Shown: positions 1 to 11,847 of the stretch, piece after piece
How the letters are laid out: each line of letters opens with the position of its first letter
How positions within the stretch are numbered: position 1 is the first letter of the stretch
Source: Adiantum capillus-veneris
Taxonomy: Eukaryota; Streptophyta; Polypodiopsida; Polypodiales; Pteridaceae
Direction of reading: 5' to 3'
Assembly: GCA_014529385.2 (NCBI GenBank)
Contig: CM043956.1
Span: forward strand, 88,283,221-88,347,220
DNA: 64,000 bases
Translations under genes and position numbers: made by a program
The notes under the pieces: generated by a model
What the model saw: the letters and a program-made list of their open reading frames with translations, nothing else
Databases searched by the model: none
Told to the model about the DNA's origin: nothing

Positions 1-40
1 AATCCAAGAGATGTTGTATTTTTAAGTCCTTCCAATATAG

Positions 41-1409
41 TGATAGCCGTTTTTCGGCTCTCAGTAATTGTCATAGTGAGTTAACCCACCCTACCAAAAT
101 CATCCAAACACTGTGGCTATCCCTACCATTTCACTATATATAGGTGTGTGTGAGTTAGGGGACTTTTCCCATATCTTCTTAAAAACCCTCAGCTAGCTAG
201 TCACTGGGCTAGTTGAGCCAAAAAAATAAAAAATATAAGTATATTATGGCCCATTTGTGTGTAAATATTTCATTGTATATAGGGCCTAAATAAAACAATT
301 TTTCATAATTATTTTGGTATTTATTTAAATATTTCTACCTATGGTGTGTTATTTATGCTATGTACATTGACTTACCATTACCATATTTTTTCTTACCATC
401 TTGCATACTCTTTATTCCATATAAAAATAAATTCATGCAAGCTCTCTTATTTTTGGTGTAGCTCCATCCACCTATATTATTTATATTTGACATGTACATA
501 TTTTTTTTAGACCCCTCAATATTTGATTTTCTTAGTTGTACTATTCACTTATATCATGATCTCAACAATATCTTCAATTATAGACCAAATAAGGTCAACA
601 GTATGTGGAATGCATGCATGCACCATGGGGAGCTCACTCTTGGAGGTATTCAAAAGAATCATCCAAAGAAGGACCTCACAAGGACCTTGTGCAGTGGAAA
701 AAACAGTTGGTTTTGCTGATTTTTTAAAGATCACATGCTCCCCGAATTTGAAAAGGTGATACAACCAAAAGTTGTAGCTCGTGGGCTGAACTTTCACCTC
801 AAATTTTTTCATATTTTTTTGAGCTACGAGCTGTGAGCTATGATTTTATTAGTGGACCCCAGTTTGCCCATGCTATGCAGCCACACTCCCTCTTCCACTT
901 TACCATTTTCCTCTTTCACACACACCTCTCCACTCATCATCCCCACCTCTCTCACCACTCCTCTATGCACCCTACTCACCTTCTTCTAAACCTTGAAGAA
1001 TAAGAGAAACCATGGTGAACTCATGTTTCCTACACACATTTCCATTCCAAAATTGACCACCTATGTCTCATTTTTCCTCATCCATATTACCCATATCTAT
1101 CAAAAAACCATAAAATTCAGCCTCTTCTCTTGAAAGACAGCATCATGGTGATTGATTACTCATATTCAATTACCTTGGCTCCGAAAGGAAGGTCAAGAGT
1201 GAAAAAAATGTACCGTCAAATCTAGTGGACCGTCAACAAGCGTCAAAATTGACCCTACTCAAGGCACTTGGAGCATCAACATTGTAAGAAATCCATGTTT
1301 TTTACCTATTAAGATTTTTTTCTTCCTTATTTGTATCCTACATGGATACTACCATTGTAAATATCCAATTCCATTTGTAAATCAATAAAAATACTAACTC
1401 TACTAATTT
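41..1409 (+). repeat. Truncated 5' LTR of gypsy A
   Basis: It matches the 3' LTR from 38112 to 39532, starting TGATAGCC. Two indels separate the copies: the 3' copy has about 180 bp more after GTGTAGCTCCATCC, and this copy has about 110 bp more near 600-715. Similarity stops at 1409, where the sequence passes straight into gag codons. The part of the 3' LTR holding the TATA box (39702) and U5 is missing here, so this copy cannot provide the usual promoter or primer site. Confidence 0.88.
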
Positions 1410-2709
1410 CCAATAGAAGGTCTTAGACCCAAAGGTAAGTCACAAGCATCAACATCTAAGGAGATTCCTGAGGTAACGGCGGAAGTGATTGAGAAGTTAA
1501 ATGAATCTTTAAGCAGCCTGTCAATTCACCTTGCACAAGCTGTAGGTCCAAAGGGACAAGCAAAGAAGTCTGAAGAGCGAGATCCACGACCTACGAGAGT
1601 CTTTCAATGTTGGAATTGCGAAGAGTCTGTACATGGGATGTATAATTGTCCTTGGCCCCGTGGGGAGCCAGGGAGAACTAACTTGAATTACCCAGTGATG
1701 AATGCAGGTGAAGGAACTAGTCATCAACCACGGCTTCTACAAAGGCCAAATGGAGCAAGACCACCTCCACAAGGAGTGGAAGGAGTTACACCTTTGCCAT
1801 ACCCAAATGTGCATGTGGTAGAGGTGACAAACTCAAATGAGGTTGACATGGAAGCAAATGGCATTAAGCGTGGCCGAGGAAAAGGTAAGGAGAAAGAAGG
1901 TGTCACATCACAGAGTGACCATGGACGAGGTAAGAAGGCAAAGGAGACCAATGAAGCTAAGAGGACTCGACGTCGTATCAATCTCCAAGACTTCCCTCTT
2001 GGACATGGTATGGATCCATACAACTTGTTGGAAGACATAAGAGGTAAGGGTCCTGATATCACATGGCCTCAGTTTCTTGCATTATGCCCACAAGTTAGGA
2101 GGGATTTAACAAAGGAAGTTAGCACTAGGAGAAAGGTAAAAGAGAGTGTGCCTTTTGTAAAAATTGCACATGATGAAATGAATGAGGATATTACACCTGT
2201 GCTAGATTGTTACATCAAAGGAAGATTGGTTAGGAAAGTTCTAGTGGATGGGGGTGCACAAATTTGGATCATGATAGAGGGACTTATGCAAAAACTAGGC
2301 ATGCACATCCATGAGACACCTGAAATTAAAGTCAAGATGGCAAACAATAGAAAAGCTAGGTGTGTAGGCATTTGTAAAAATGTTTTTGTAGAGGCCTTTG
2401 GCATTAAGAAAGTGGTGGATGTTTATGTTATGTCTACCAAAGGAAATGGTTACCCATTTATCCTTGGGAGACCATGGCTAATGAAAATGCAAGCTTTGCA
2501 GGATTGGGAGAGTAGAAAGCTAATTTGCAGGAATGAAAATCATAAGAAGGTTGTCTTTGACATGAAGGAGCAATGCCAAGAGGAGCTCCATGAAGAATCA
2601 TCTCAAAGTGAGACGGAGGAAGGCTCGATCGATAGCACTCCAGAAGGAGAAAGTAGCGGCAGCATTACTGAAGAGGAGTCTTTCATTGAAGTCATGGGGG
2701 TAAGGTTTA
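1410..2709 (+). pseudogene. gag C-terminus and protease of gypsy A (5' truncated, interrupted by transposon)
   Basis: An open frame runs from the LTR junction (codons for PIEGLRPKG) with no gag N-terminal domain. A CCHC zinc knuckle (CWNCEESVHGMYNC, C-X2-C-X4-H-X4-C) lies near 1608-1650. It is followed by a charged linker and a retropepsin-like domain with the active-site motif VDGGAQ near 2247 and the ILGRPWL strand near 2460. An acidic Ser/Glu-rich linker ends in VMGVRF at 2708, where the TTAA insertion site interrupts the frame. The frame resumes at 34642 with KPNNQE. The region matches element B's gag-pro but lacks the N-terminal capsid-like part, so it is a deletion derivative. Confidence 0.9.
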
Positions 2710-2710
2710 A
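2707..2710. other. TTAA target-site duplication, left copy
   Basis: TTAA directly precedes the left terminal inverted repeat and is repeated directly after the right one at 34638-34641. Joining the flanks through one TTAA gives TTT AAG CCA, in frame with gag-pol on both sides. Confidence 0.88.
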
Positions 2711-2724
2711 CACTAGGTTGGTAA
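2711..2724 (+). repeat. Left terminal inverted repeat of the giant transposon
   Basis: CACTAGGTTGGTAA is the exact reverse complement of 34624-34637. Including the TTAA, the inverted match is 18 bp. It is followed by a quasi-palindrome, GGACACTTTTATGTCC (2727-2742). Confidence 0.88.
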
Positions 2725-3417
2725 TGGGACACTTTTATGTCCTGTTAAGTGACCATTTTCCTTGAATTATGTCAAGAGTTTCAAAATGGATTTTGAGGTG
2801 CTATCTATCTAGAAAGTTGTCTCATGAGCTGAAAAAAACTTGACATTTTTTTGGAATATCAATTCCATCTTTAACCTTGTCCTTGAACAACATTTCACAA
2901 CCTAAATTGTATGAAAAAACGGGTCCTGTTTTTGCCTTTTTTTCATCTTTTTGCAACTATACCACTCTAGAATTCATGTTTGTGAGGTCTATAATGCTAG
3001 AGAACTATCTTTAGTAGTCCTCAACATGTCCTGATGCTTCTAGGGAGAAATAAATATTTAAGTTGTAAGTTATGACCAAATTACAAAAATTGTCAAATCC
3101 TATTTTTTAGCCAATTTTAGCTCTTCTATGATTTTTTTGGTGGATTTCATGATATCCAAATGCATTTTTTATTTTCTATGTCGCATATTGTAACATAAAG
3201 CTAATATTCCTTAAGTTTTGGGGCACCTAATACCCTATTTTGCATAGTACACAACGATGGTTGATTTTTTCAATTATAGAAGAAAAGGAAACATTCTAGT
3301 ATATCAAGTATAGGTTTTTCAATATTGTTAGTTTCTTGTGACAACTAGATGCATTTTGTAGGTAGTAACCATATCTAGTCATAAGGAAAGACCATATTAG
3401 GTAAAGTGGGAAAATCC
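2725..3417 (+). repeat. Left subterminal region (diverged long inverted repeat)
   Basis: This is AT-rich and non-coding. The outer part is only patchily similar to the right end by eye. The inner part contains ATATCTAG (3371), AAGACCATATTAGGTA (3388-3403) and TAAAGTGGGAAAA (3402-3414), each with an inverted partner near 33889-34010. It has no clear copies of the short arm motif, which begin at 3418. Confidence 0.65.
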
Positions 3418-5330
3418 CAATTCCCAGGTTGGACAACTTTCAATATATCATGTATAAAATATAGAGATTTTGTCAAAAATTTGAGTTTTCTTAAGGTCTC
3501 ATTCCACTTTATGCACATACAATACACAATGAAAACAACTAAAATATCATGGTTTCAATCAATTGGATTATTAGGAGAGGAGTATATTGCATCCATTATC
3601 GTTGTCTATGTTCTAATGTCCTACCTACAACTTATCTCAACATGGAGAGCTTGGTTTCTAGGTCCACCACTTGTCCAAGTTAATGTAAAAGTGACTCAAG
3701 GTTCACAACTTGTGAAAGCAAGGATCCATTGAGGAATACAATCCACTTGGCTATTTTTCCTTAATTTATTGCATGTGACATTTAAGCAAGGTCCACTTCT
3801 AATCTATAACTTCTTAATTTGAGGCATGGGGCATACATAAAATATGTAGCATATGCTCTATTGCCTCATAGGAAGGTTGGTTTCAAGGTGCACTTATCCA
3901 TGCTAGCCTATCTTGGAGAAATGATGGAGCTTTCTTCTCTCCTTGTTTCAATGGAGACTAGCTTGGACAAGTGGTGGACCTTTGCTTCTCTCTATGTTTC
4001 AATAGAGTTAGCTTGGACAAGTGGTGATCTTGGAACAAAACCCCCATGTAAAACATATCATGGGTATTCCAAGTGATTAGAAAGATTACCATTTAAGATA
4101 TAACCTTATAGGTTGGACAACTAGATCTTGGCTTGGAGAAATGGTGGACCTTTGATTCTCTCCATGTTTCAATGGAGTCTATCTTGGAGAAATGGTGGAG
4201 CTTGCTTCTGTCCATGTTTCAATGGAGCCTAGCTTGAACAGTTGGTGGACCTTTGCTTCTCTCTATGTTTCAATAGAGTTAGCTTAGACACGTGGTGGAT
4301 CTTCAAAATAAACCAACTACTATCAATGTTGCCTAGCTTGGACAAGTGGTGGAGTGTTTCTCTACTCCATGTTTCAATGGATCTTAGCTTGGACAAGTGT
4401 TGGACCTTAAAACAAAAACCCCATGTACAACATAGAATGGATTTTCTAGATTTCAATGGAGTCTAGCTTTAACAAATGGTGGAGCTTGTCTTCATCCATG
4501 TTTCAATGAAACTAGCTTGGACAAGTGGTGGACCTTGTAACAAACCCTCCCATGTACAACATATCATTGGTTTTCTAAGTGATGGGAAGGAATACCATTC
4601 AAGATATAAACTTATAGCTTGGATAAGTAGTTGACTTTAAAACCAAATTCATCATAATACAATGAAATACAGGTCAGCCAATTCCTAAATCTTGAGACCA
4701 AACCTCCCATGCTATTAGAGATAATATATTGGATAAGTGGTGGACCTTCTATTATTTTCCCATGCCTAGTTTAGACAACCGGTACACTTTGCAGCTATAA
4801 AGGTTGGACGAGTTGTGGAGCCTTGTTTCTATCCATGTTTTAATGGATCCTAGCTTGGACAAGTGGTGGACCTTGGAAAAAAGCTTCCATGTACAACATA
4901 TATGAGGTTTTCCATGTTTTAATGGAGCCTATCTTGGACAAATGGTGAAGCTTTCTTCTCTCCATGTTGATTTTGGAACTACCTTAGACAAGTGGTGGAG
5001 CTTTTCTTTTCTACTCTTCATAATACAATGAAGTATATGTTGGTTACATGGTGAATCTTAAGGCCAAACCTCCCATTTTACTAGAGATGATAGGTTGGAC
5101 AAGTGGATCAACCTTCTATCATTTCTCCATGACTATATTGGACAATTAGTAGACATAACATCTCTCTATGTTGTCTAGAGATGAGCTTGGACAAGTGATG
5201 GACCCTGCTTCTCTCTCCCCTTGGTTTACTAGTTTGAAGACTCAGTATATATACTTTCTTAGATCTAGCTTGAACAAGTGGTGGACCTTGCATCCACAAT
5301 CTTAATTCAGTATAAAAAAGTATATGAAAA
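3418..5330 (+). repeat. Left-arm short-motif array, degenerate part
   Basis: Scattered copies of TTGGACAAGTGGTGGACC, mostly in this plus-strand sense, alternate with the segment CCATGTTTCAATGGAG. Spacing is irregular and many copies are mutated. One copy near 3661 runs in the opposite sense. Open frames here are repeat artefacts. Confidence 0.8.
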
Positions 5331-6125
5331 AATAACATAGGAATCTTGGTTTGAAGGTCAAGCAATTAGGTTCCAATGCACATAATAATATATTTTCCAC
5401 CCATATTAAAAGAAAGTTAAATATGCAAATAATAATATATTTCCAAATGCACATAATAATATATTTTCCACCCATATTAAAAGAAAGTTAAATATGTTAT
5501 TACCAAATTGACAAAGGTAACGTCCAAGAATTATATCTTTCCATCTTGTCAGATCTAAATCTTCATCAAGGCGACATGCATGTATACATCAACTTTCAAG
5601 CCATTCAAGAATACATGCACTTAGATTCCATAGTTTTGTTTTCAAAGTCTTTTAGGTTCTAAAACTCTTTCACATAAAGTATGTAATGACAAAATTCTTG
5701 AAGCAAACATTTGTGCCCAAGAAAAAGATCCCTCTCACATATTTAAAGTCCATGAATTCTCTGATCCACACTTACAAGTTTTATTTTGACATCAAACATC
5801 AATTCTTTCATAGTTCCAAATAAATGCAACCTCGATATGAATTGACAAAAAATGAATTTCTTTTACTATATGACCCAACATAGGCCCCAATCAAATAAAA
5901 AATGAGTCCCCAAAAATTTGGGTGCACTCTAGCAATACATCAGAGTCCCCTTACAATAGGATGCACTCCAATAGTACATTGAAGTCCCCTTAGAGTAGGG
6001 TGCACTCCATTCAAGTGTTCATAAAATTGACACACCTTTTAAAAAAAAAAAAAGACTATATCAAATTATACAAATGTTGAAAGATACACACTAGAATAAA
6101 AAAAGCATCTTATAGCCATATTTAT
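5331..6125. other. Gene-free spacer with short local duplications
   Basis: AT-rich sequence. A segment of about 71 bp containing ATATTTTCCACCCATATT is tandemly duplicated around 5375-5500. A degenerate repeat of about 45 bp containing AGTCCCCTTA and GGATGCACTCC occurs around 5900-6015. No coding signal was recognised. Confidence 0.6.
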
Positions 6126-6905
6126 TCAATGCTTTCGTGTTGACAAGTACACACCAAGGACATAATTTGTCTCAGAATCACTATACTGATTTACAATTGT
6201 GTTGTATGTATAGACTCTCTTATCTCTTGCATACAACCATCCTACCAACCATGGAATTATGGTTCTCTGCAAGAAGTTTTGAAGTTGCTCGGAAGTTTGC
6301 CTCCACATCTTTGGAAATATAAGATATGTCCCTGGCATGTTCCACATCACCCTATATGGAGTGTCATCAAAAATTAAGGTATTGTTTGCATCCAAATCCT
6401 CAAATATCTTCCAAATATCACTCAGATTTTTGTGATAAACCCTTGTAAATCCTAACATGATATTTGGATTTTGGCAATTTTTGTTACTCATAAACACCTT
6501 GAACTTGGTATACTGCTCAGGAAAACACTTTTGTGTGATGCGTTGCACCCTTGTTAAGTTATAGCAACTCCATATCCATAGCTCAAAGTATTCAGCACAA
6601 AAATCCAAAAAACTTTGTGCGTCTGGTCGCACCACATGATAAACTTCATCTTTGTCCTCCACAAGTCGCATGTGTTGAGCCCAAGATGGCATAGAATCTC
6701 CATGTTTCATTTCAACTGTCTTGAGAAGTAACCCCTCTAGATCCAAGATAAGTACTCTTTTGATGTCCTTGAAAGCAAGTGGTAGGTGATAAGGAGGTGA
6801 TTCATTCCTTGGACAAGGTCTTGGAGGAGGTTGGATGGGTAATTCAATAGTTTTCTTCAATTTATGCCAGCATATAGCCAATCCATTTTTCTGTAATGGT
6901 TCTGA
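6126..6905 (-). CDS. FCP1/HAD-like phosphatase domain, terminal exon (cargo gene 1)
   Basis: The exon follows a good splice acceptor (minus strand TTTAATTTCAG at about 6906) and runs to a stop at 6126. The visible Met gives 251 residues, but the open exon begins slightly upstream (EPLQKNG). The HAD/FCP1 core is clear: LILDLEGLLL (residues 45-54) is the nucleophile motif, VVRPDAQSFLDFC and ELWIWSCYN match the FCP1 core, and LIFDDTPYR (169-177) is the distal Asp pair. The canonical DXDX[TV] second Asp is Glu here (D47, E49), which could weaken phosphatase activity. FCP1-family enzymes typically dephosphorylate RNA polymerase II C-terminal repeats or related substrates; the substrate here is unknown. 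It is paralogous to the 11.8-13.2 kb gene. Upstream exons were not found, so the gene may be partial. Confidence 0.72.
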   Translation of the reverse strand, partial: SEPLQKNGLAICWHKLKKTIELPIQPPPRPCPRNESPPYHLPLAFKDIKRVLILDLEGLLLKTVEMKHGDSMPSWAQHMRLVEDKDEVYHVVRPDAQSFLDFCAEYFELWIWSCYNLTRVQRITQKCFPEQYTKFKVFMSNKNCQNPNIMLGFTRVYHKNLSDIWKIFEDLDANNTLIFDDTPYRVMWNMPGTYLIFPKMWRQTSEQLQNFLQRTIIPWLVGWLYARDKRVYTYNTIVNQYSDSETNYVLGVYLSTRKH

Positions 6906-7184
6906 AATTAAAGAACAAGAACACTTAATGCAAACACAACAATAGACATGAGTTTTTACATTGTCTACCCTAAGGTTTTATTAGATACCAAAATCCATCT
7001 ATGATCTACTCATTAATAGAAAGAAAGTCAAATTAAAATCCTGACTCTTTTTTATGCTACACTCTCTCTTAGTCTCAATACCATGGAGTTCAACTAGACT
7101 TAAGTCAACTAATAACTACTACTTGTTGTTAAAGGTATGCTTGAAGTGTATAAGGCTTAACCAATGCTCTAGTGTAGAATGGGT

Positions 7185-10100
7185 ATTTAGGTCTCAAGGT
7201 CTACCACTTATCCAAGCAAAGATCCATTTAGATATGGAAACCCAATTTTTCTTAATATAATGATATAGAGTGGACAAGTGGTGAATCCTGAGACCAAGCC
7301 ACTCATGCTACTAGGGATAATAGGTTGGACAAGTGGTGGACCTTGAATGTAAAACCCCCATGTACAAAGTATCAGGGGTTTTGGGTATTTCAATGGACTC
7401 TAGCATCTTGGAAACATGGTGGAGCTTACTTCTCTCCATGTTTCAATGGAGTCTATCTTGGATAAATGGTGGAGCATCATTCTCTCCATGTTTCAATGGA
7501 GCCTACCTTGGACAAGTGGTGCATGTTTGTTTCTCTCTATGTTTGAACATATCTAGCTTGGACAAGTGGTGGACCTTGGAACAAAATCCCCATGTAAAAC
7601 ATATCATGGACATTACAAGTGGTGAAAAAATACCATTCAATATATAACCTTATAGGTGGAAAAGTGGTGGACCTTAACACCCAATTATTATTAATATAAT
7701 GACATAAGTGGACAAGTGGTGAATCTTTCGACCAAACCTACTAGGAAAAGTACGTTGGACAAGTGGTGGACCTTGAATGCAAACCCCCCATGTACAAAAT
7801 ATTACTCATGCTACTAGGAATAATTTGGTATTAAGGTCCATGTTTCAATGGAGCCTAGCTTGGAAAAGTGGTGGACCTTTGTTTCTCTCTATATGTTTCA
7901 ATAGAATTTCTTGGACAAGTGGTGAACCTTGGAACAAAACCCCCATGTAAAGCATGTCATGGGCATTACAAGTGGTGAGAAAAAATACCATTGAAGGTAT
8001 AACCTTATAGGCTGGACAAGTGGTGGACCTTAGCACCCAATTCCTCTTATTATAATGACATATAGTGGAAAAGTGGTGAATTGTGAGACCAAACCTACTA
8101 GGGATAATAGGTTGGAGAAATGGTTGACCTTGAATGTAAATCACCCATGTACAAAATATCATGGGTTTTGCGTATTTCAATGGAGCCTAGCATCTGGAGA
8201 CATGGTGGAACTTACTTCTCTCCATGTTTTAATGGAGCCTATCTAGGAGAAATGGTGGAGGTTCCTTCTCTCCATGTTTCAATGGAGCCTAGCTTGGACA
8301 AGTCGTGGACCTTTGTTTCTCTCTATGTTTGAATATGGTTAGCTTGGACAAGTGGTGGATCTTGGAATGAAACTCCCATGTAAAACATATCATGGGCATT
8401 TCAAGTGGCGAGAAAGGATACCATTTAAGATATAACCTTATAGGTTGGACAAGTGGTGGACTTTAACACAATATAATGACATAGAGTGTACAAGTGGTGA
8501 ATCTTGAAACCAAACCACTCATGCTACTAGGGATAATAGGTTAAACAAGTGGTGGGCCTTGAAATAAAACCCCCTAGAGTGTTTCAATGGATCCTAGCTT
8601 GGAAACATGGTAAAGCTTGCTTCTCTCCATGTTTCAATGCAGCCTATCTTGGATAAATGGTGCAGCATCATTCTCTCCATGTTTCAATGGAGCCTAGATT
8701 GGACAAGTGGTGGACCTTTGTTTCTCTCTGTTTAAATAGAGTTATCTTGGAAAAGTGGTGGACCTTGGAACAAAAACCCCATGTAAAACATATCATGGGC
8801 ATTACAAGTGGTGAGAAAAAATACCATTCAATATATAACCTTATAGGTTGGACAAGTGGTGGACCTTAACACCCAATTATTCTTAATATAATGACATAGA
8901 GTGGATAAGTGGTGAAATTGGGACCAAACCTACTAGGGAAATAGGTTGGACAAGTGGTGGACCTTGAATGTAAACGCCCCATGTACAAAATATCACTCAT
9001 GCTACTAGAAATAATTTGGTATTAAGGTCCATGTTTCAATGCAGCCTAGCTTGGAAAAGTGGTGGACCTTTGTTTCTCTCTATGTTTCAATAGATTTATC
9101 TTGGATAAGTGGTGTACCTTGGAACAAAACCCCCATGTAAATCATGTCATGGGCATTACAAGTGGTGAGAAAAAATACCATTCAAGCTATAACATTATAG
9201 GTTAGACAAGTGGTGGACCTTAACACCTAATTCCTCTTAATATAATGACATAGAGTGGACAAGTGGTGAATCATGAGACCAAACCTACTAGGGATAATAG
9301 GTTGGACAAGTGGTGAACCTTGAATGTAAACCCCCCATGTACAAAAAATTATGGGTATTGGGTATTTCAATGGAGCCTAGCAACTTGGAGACATGGTGGA
9401 GCTTATTTCTCTCCATGTTTCAATGGAGCCTATCTAGGAGAAACAGTGAGGTTCCTTCTCTCTATGTTTCAATGAGCCTAGCTTGGACAAGTGGTGGACC
9501 TTTCTTTCTCTATATGTTTTAATAGAGTTAGCTTGGACAAGTGGTGGACCTTGGAATGAAACCCCCATGTAAAACATATCATGGGCATTTCAAGTGGTGA
9601 GAAAGGATACTATTTAAATATAACCTTATAGGCTGGACAAGTGGTGGACTTTAACACATATTTCTTCTTAATATAATGACATAGAGTGTACAAGTGGTGA
9701 ATCTTGAGACCAAACCACTCTTGCTACTAGGGATAATAGGTTGGACAAGTGGTGGACCTTGAATGTAAACCCCTCATGTACAAAATTATGGGTTTAGGGT
9801 ATTTCAATGGAGCCTAGCTTGGAGACATGGTGGAGATTGCTCTCTCAATGTTTCAATGGAACCTATCTTGGAGAAATGGTGGATCATCCTTCTCTCCATG
9901 TTTCAATGGAGCCTATCTTGGACAAGTGGTGGATGGAGTTAGCTTGGACAAGTGGTGGGTCTTGGAACAAAACCCCTTTGTAAAACATAGCATGGACATT
10001 ACAAGTGATGAGGAAAAATATCATTCAAGATATAACCTTATAGGTTGGAAAAGTGGTGATGGACCTTGATATGTGGATGAAGGATACCATTTAAGATATA

Positions 10101-11070
10101 CCCTTATAGGTTGGACTAGTGGTGGACCTTAACACCCAGTTATTCTTAATATAATGACATAGAGTGGATAAGTGGTGAATCTTAAGACCAAATCACTCAT
10201 GCTACTAGGTATAATACGTTAGAGAAGTGGTAGACCTTGAATGCAAACACCCCATGTACAAAATATCATGGTTTTAGGGTGTTTCAATGGAGCCTAGAAT
10301 CTCGGAGACATGGTAGATCTTGATTCTTCCATGTTTGAATGGCACCTATCTTGGAAAAATGATGGAGGTTACTTCTCTCCATACTTCAACGGAGCCTAGC
10401 TTTGACAAGTGGTGAACCTTTGCTTCTCTCTATGTTTGAATAGAGTTAGCTTGGACAAGTGGTGGACCTTTGCTTCTCTCTATGTTTGAATAGAGTTAGC
10501 TTGGACAAGTGGTGGACCTTGGAATGAAACCCCCGTGTAAAACACCTCATGGGCATTTCAAGTGGTGAGAAAGGATACCATTAAGATATAACCTTATAGG
10601 TTGGACAAGTGGTGGACCTTAATACATATTCTTCTTCTAATATAATGACATAGAGTGTACAAGTGGTGTATCTTGAGACCAAACCACTCGTGCTACTAGG
10701 GATCCTAGCTTGGACAAGTGGTGGACCTTGGAAAAAAGTCCCCCTGTACAACATAGATGAGTTTTTTCATGTTTAATGGAAGAGAGATTCGACAAATGGT
10801 GGAGCTTGCTTATCTCCATGTGGATTTTAGAACTAGCTTGGACAAGTGGTGGAGCTTTGCTTTTTTACTCTTCATAATACAATGATGTATAGGTTGGTTA
10901 CATGGTGAATCTTAAGGCCAAACCTCCCATCTTACTAGAGATGATAGGTTGGACAAGTGGTCAACCTTCTATCATTTCTCCATGCCTATAATTAGACAAT
11001 TAGTAGAACTAGCATCTTTCTATGTTGTCTAGAGCTGAGCTTGGACAAGTAGTGGACCTTGCTACTCTCT
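7185..11070 (+). repeat. Left-arm higher-order repeat array (units of about 360 and 440 bp)
   Basis: Repeating units contain, in order, GGTTGGACAAGTGGTGGACC, a CCCCATGTACAAAATATC block, CTCCATGTTTCAATGGAG palindromes, TTAGCTTGGACAAGTGGTGG, CATGTAAAACATATCATGG, and an AATATAATGACATAGAGTG block. The CCCATGTACAAA block recurs near 7345, 7787, 8145, 8966, 9333, 9772 and 10250, giving steps of about 360-480 bp, with one step near 820. The unit is the reverse complement of the 19.7-26.5 kb array. A lone copy near 7195 is in the opposite sense. No genuine genes lie inside. Confidence 0.88.
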
Positions 11071-11846
11071 TCCCTTGGATTATTAGTTTGAAGACTCATT
11101 ATATATACTTGCTTAGATCTATATAATTACTCATTAGTTAGGTTACAAGTGGGTATGTAATTTGTTAGCTTCAAGGGACTTTGAATATTGAATAGTAAGA
11201 CCAAGTGCTGGTTTGAAGATCTTTTGCTTATCTAAACTAGACTCTAACTCAATAATAAGTTTCATAAGTTCCACGAATTGTCCTATTAGGCTCCAAAAGA
11301 GTCTTAATTGGTTTGTGCTAGAGATTCTAACTTCCTTGATGGGGTAGAATCCTAGAAAAATGAGGCACTATAAGTTTTACCTTAGCTCAAATGGATTTTT
11401 CACTTAAACTCGACTGCAATTTGGCTATCTAGTCTTTGTCTCGATGGAGTTTAACACTAGATACATAGTAGTGATATTTAAGCTTCATGTCTCTTCACTT
11501 GATCGAGATATGAGACCATACTTTCAAGGTCACCACTTGTCTTACCTAAAGACCAATGTGAGACATGGGAGCAAGAAAGCCATCCGATATTGTTTTAAGG
11601 ACTATTACATAGGCAATCAATAACTTAAGTAAAGAAAAAAAACTTGGATCTTTCACAATTAATAACTTAAGTAAAGCCAAAAAGACTTGGATCTTTGACA
11701 GTTTTTTTCAAACTAAAAAAGCACAATCTCATGCTAACAAAACTATAAATCACAATTGAAAGGTTTGAACAAGAAAAAGATCAACAATCTTAATAAGACG
11801 GATACTTTTCATTTCATTTGATGATTACAAACTAAAATAAAGTCTC
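11071..11846. other. Spacer where the short motif changes orientation
   Basis: The last clear plus-sense copy (GCTTGGACAAGTAGTGGACC) ends near 11060. The first reverse-sense copy (AAGGTCACCACTTGTCTTACC) lies near 11536. Between them is AT-rich sequence without recognised coding content. A short direct duplication (AATAACTTAAGTAAAG) occurs at about 11610 and 11660. Confidence 0.6.
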
Positions 11847-11847
11847 T

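Noticed and set aside
7300-10070. Recurring 60-110 residue frames (for example MVDLECKPPMYK, MDKWWTLNVN) as a gene family
   Set aside because: They follow the repeat units exactly, appear on both strands and in several frames, and are rich in Trp/Cys because of the motif. They are repeat artefacts.
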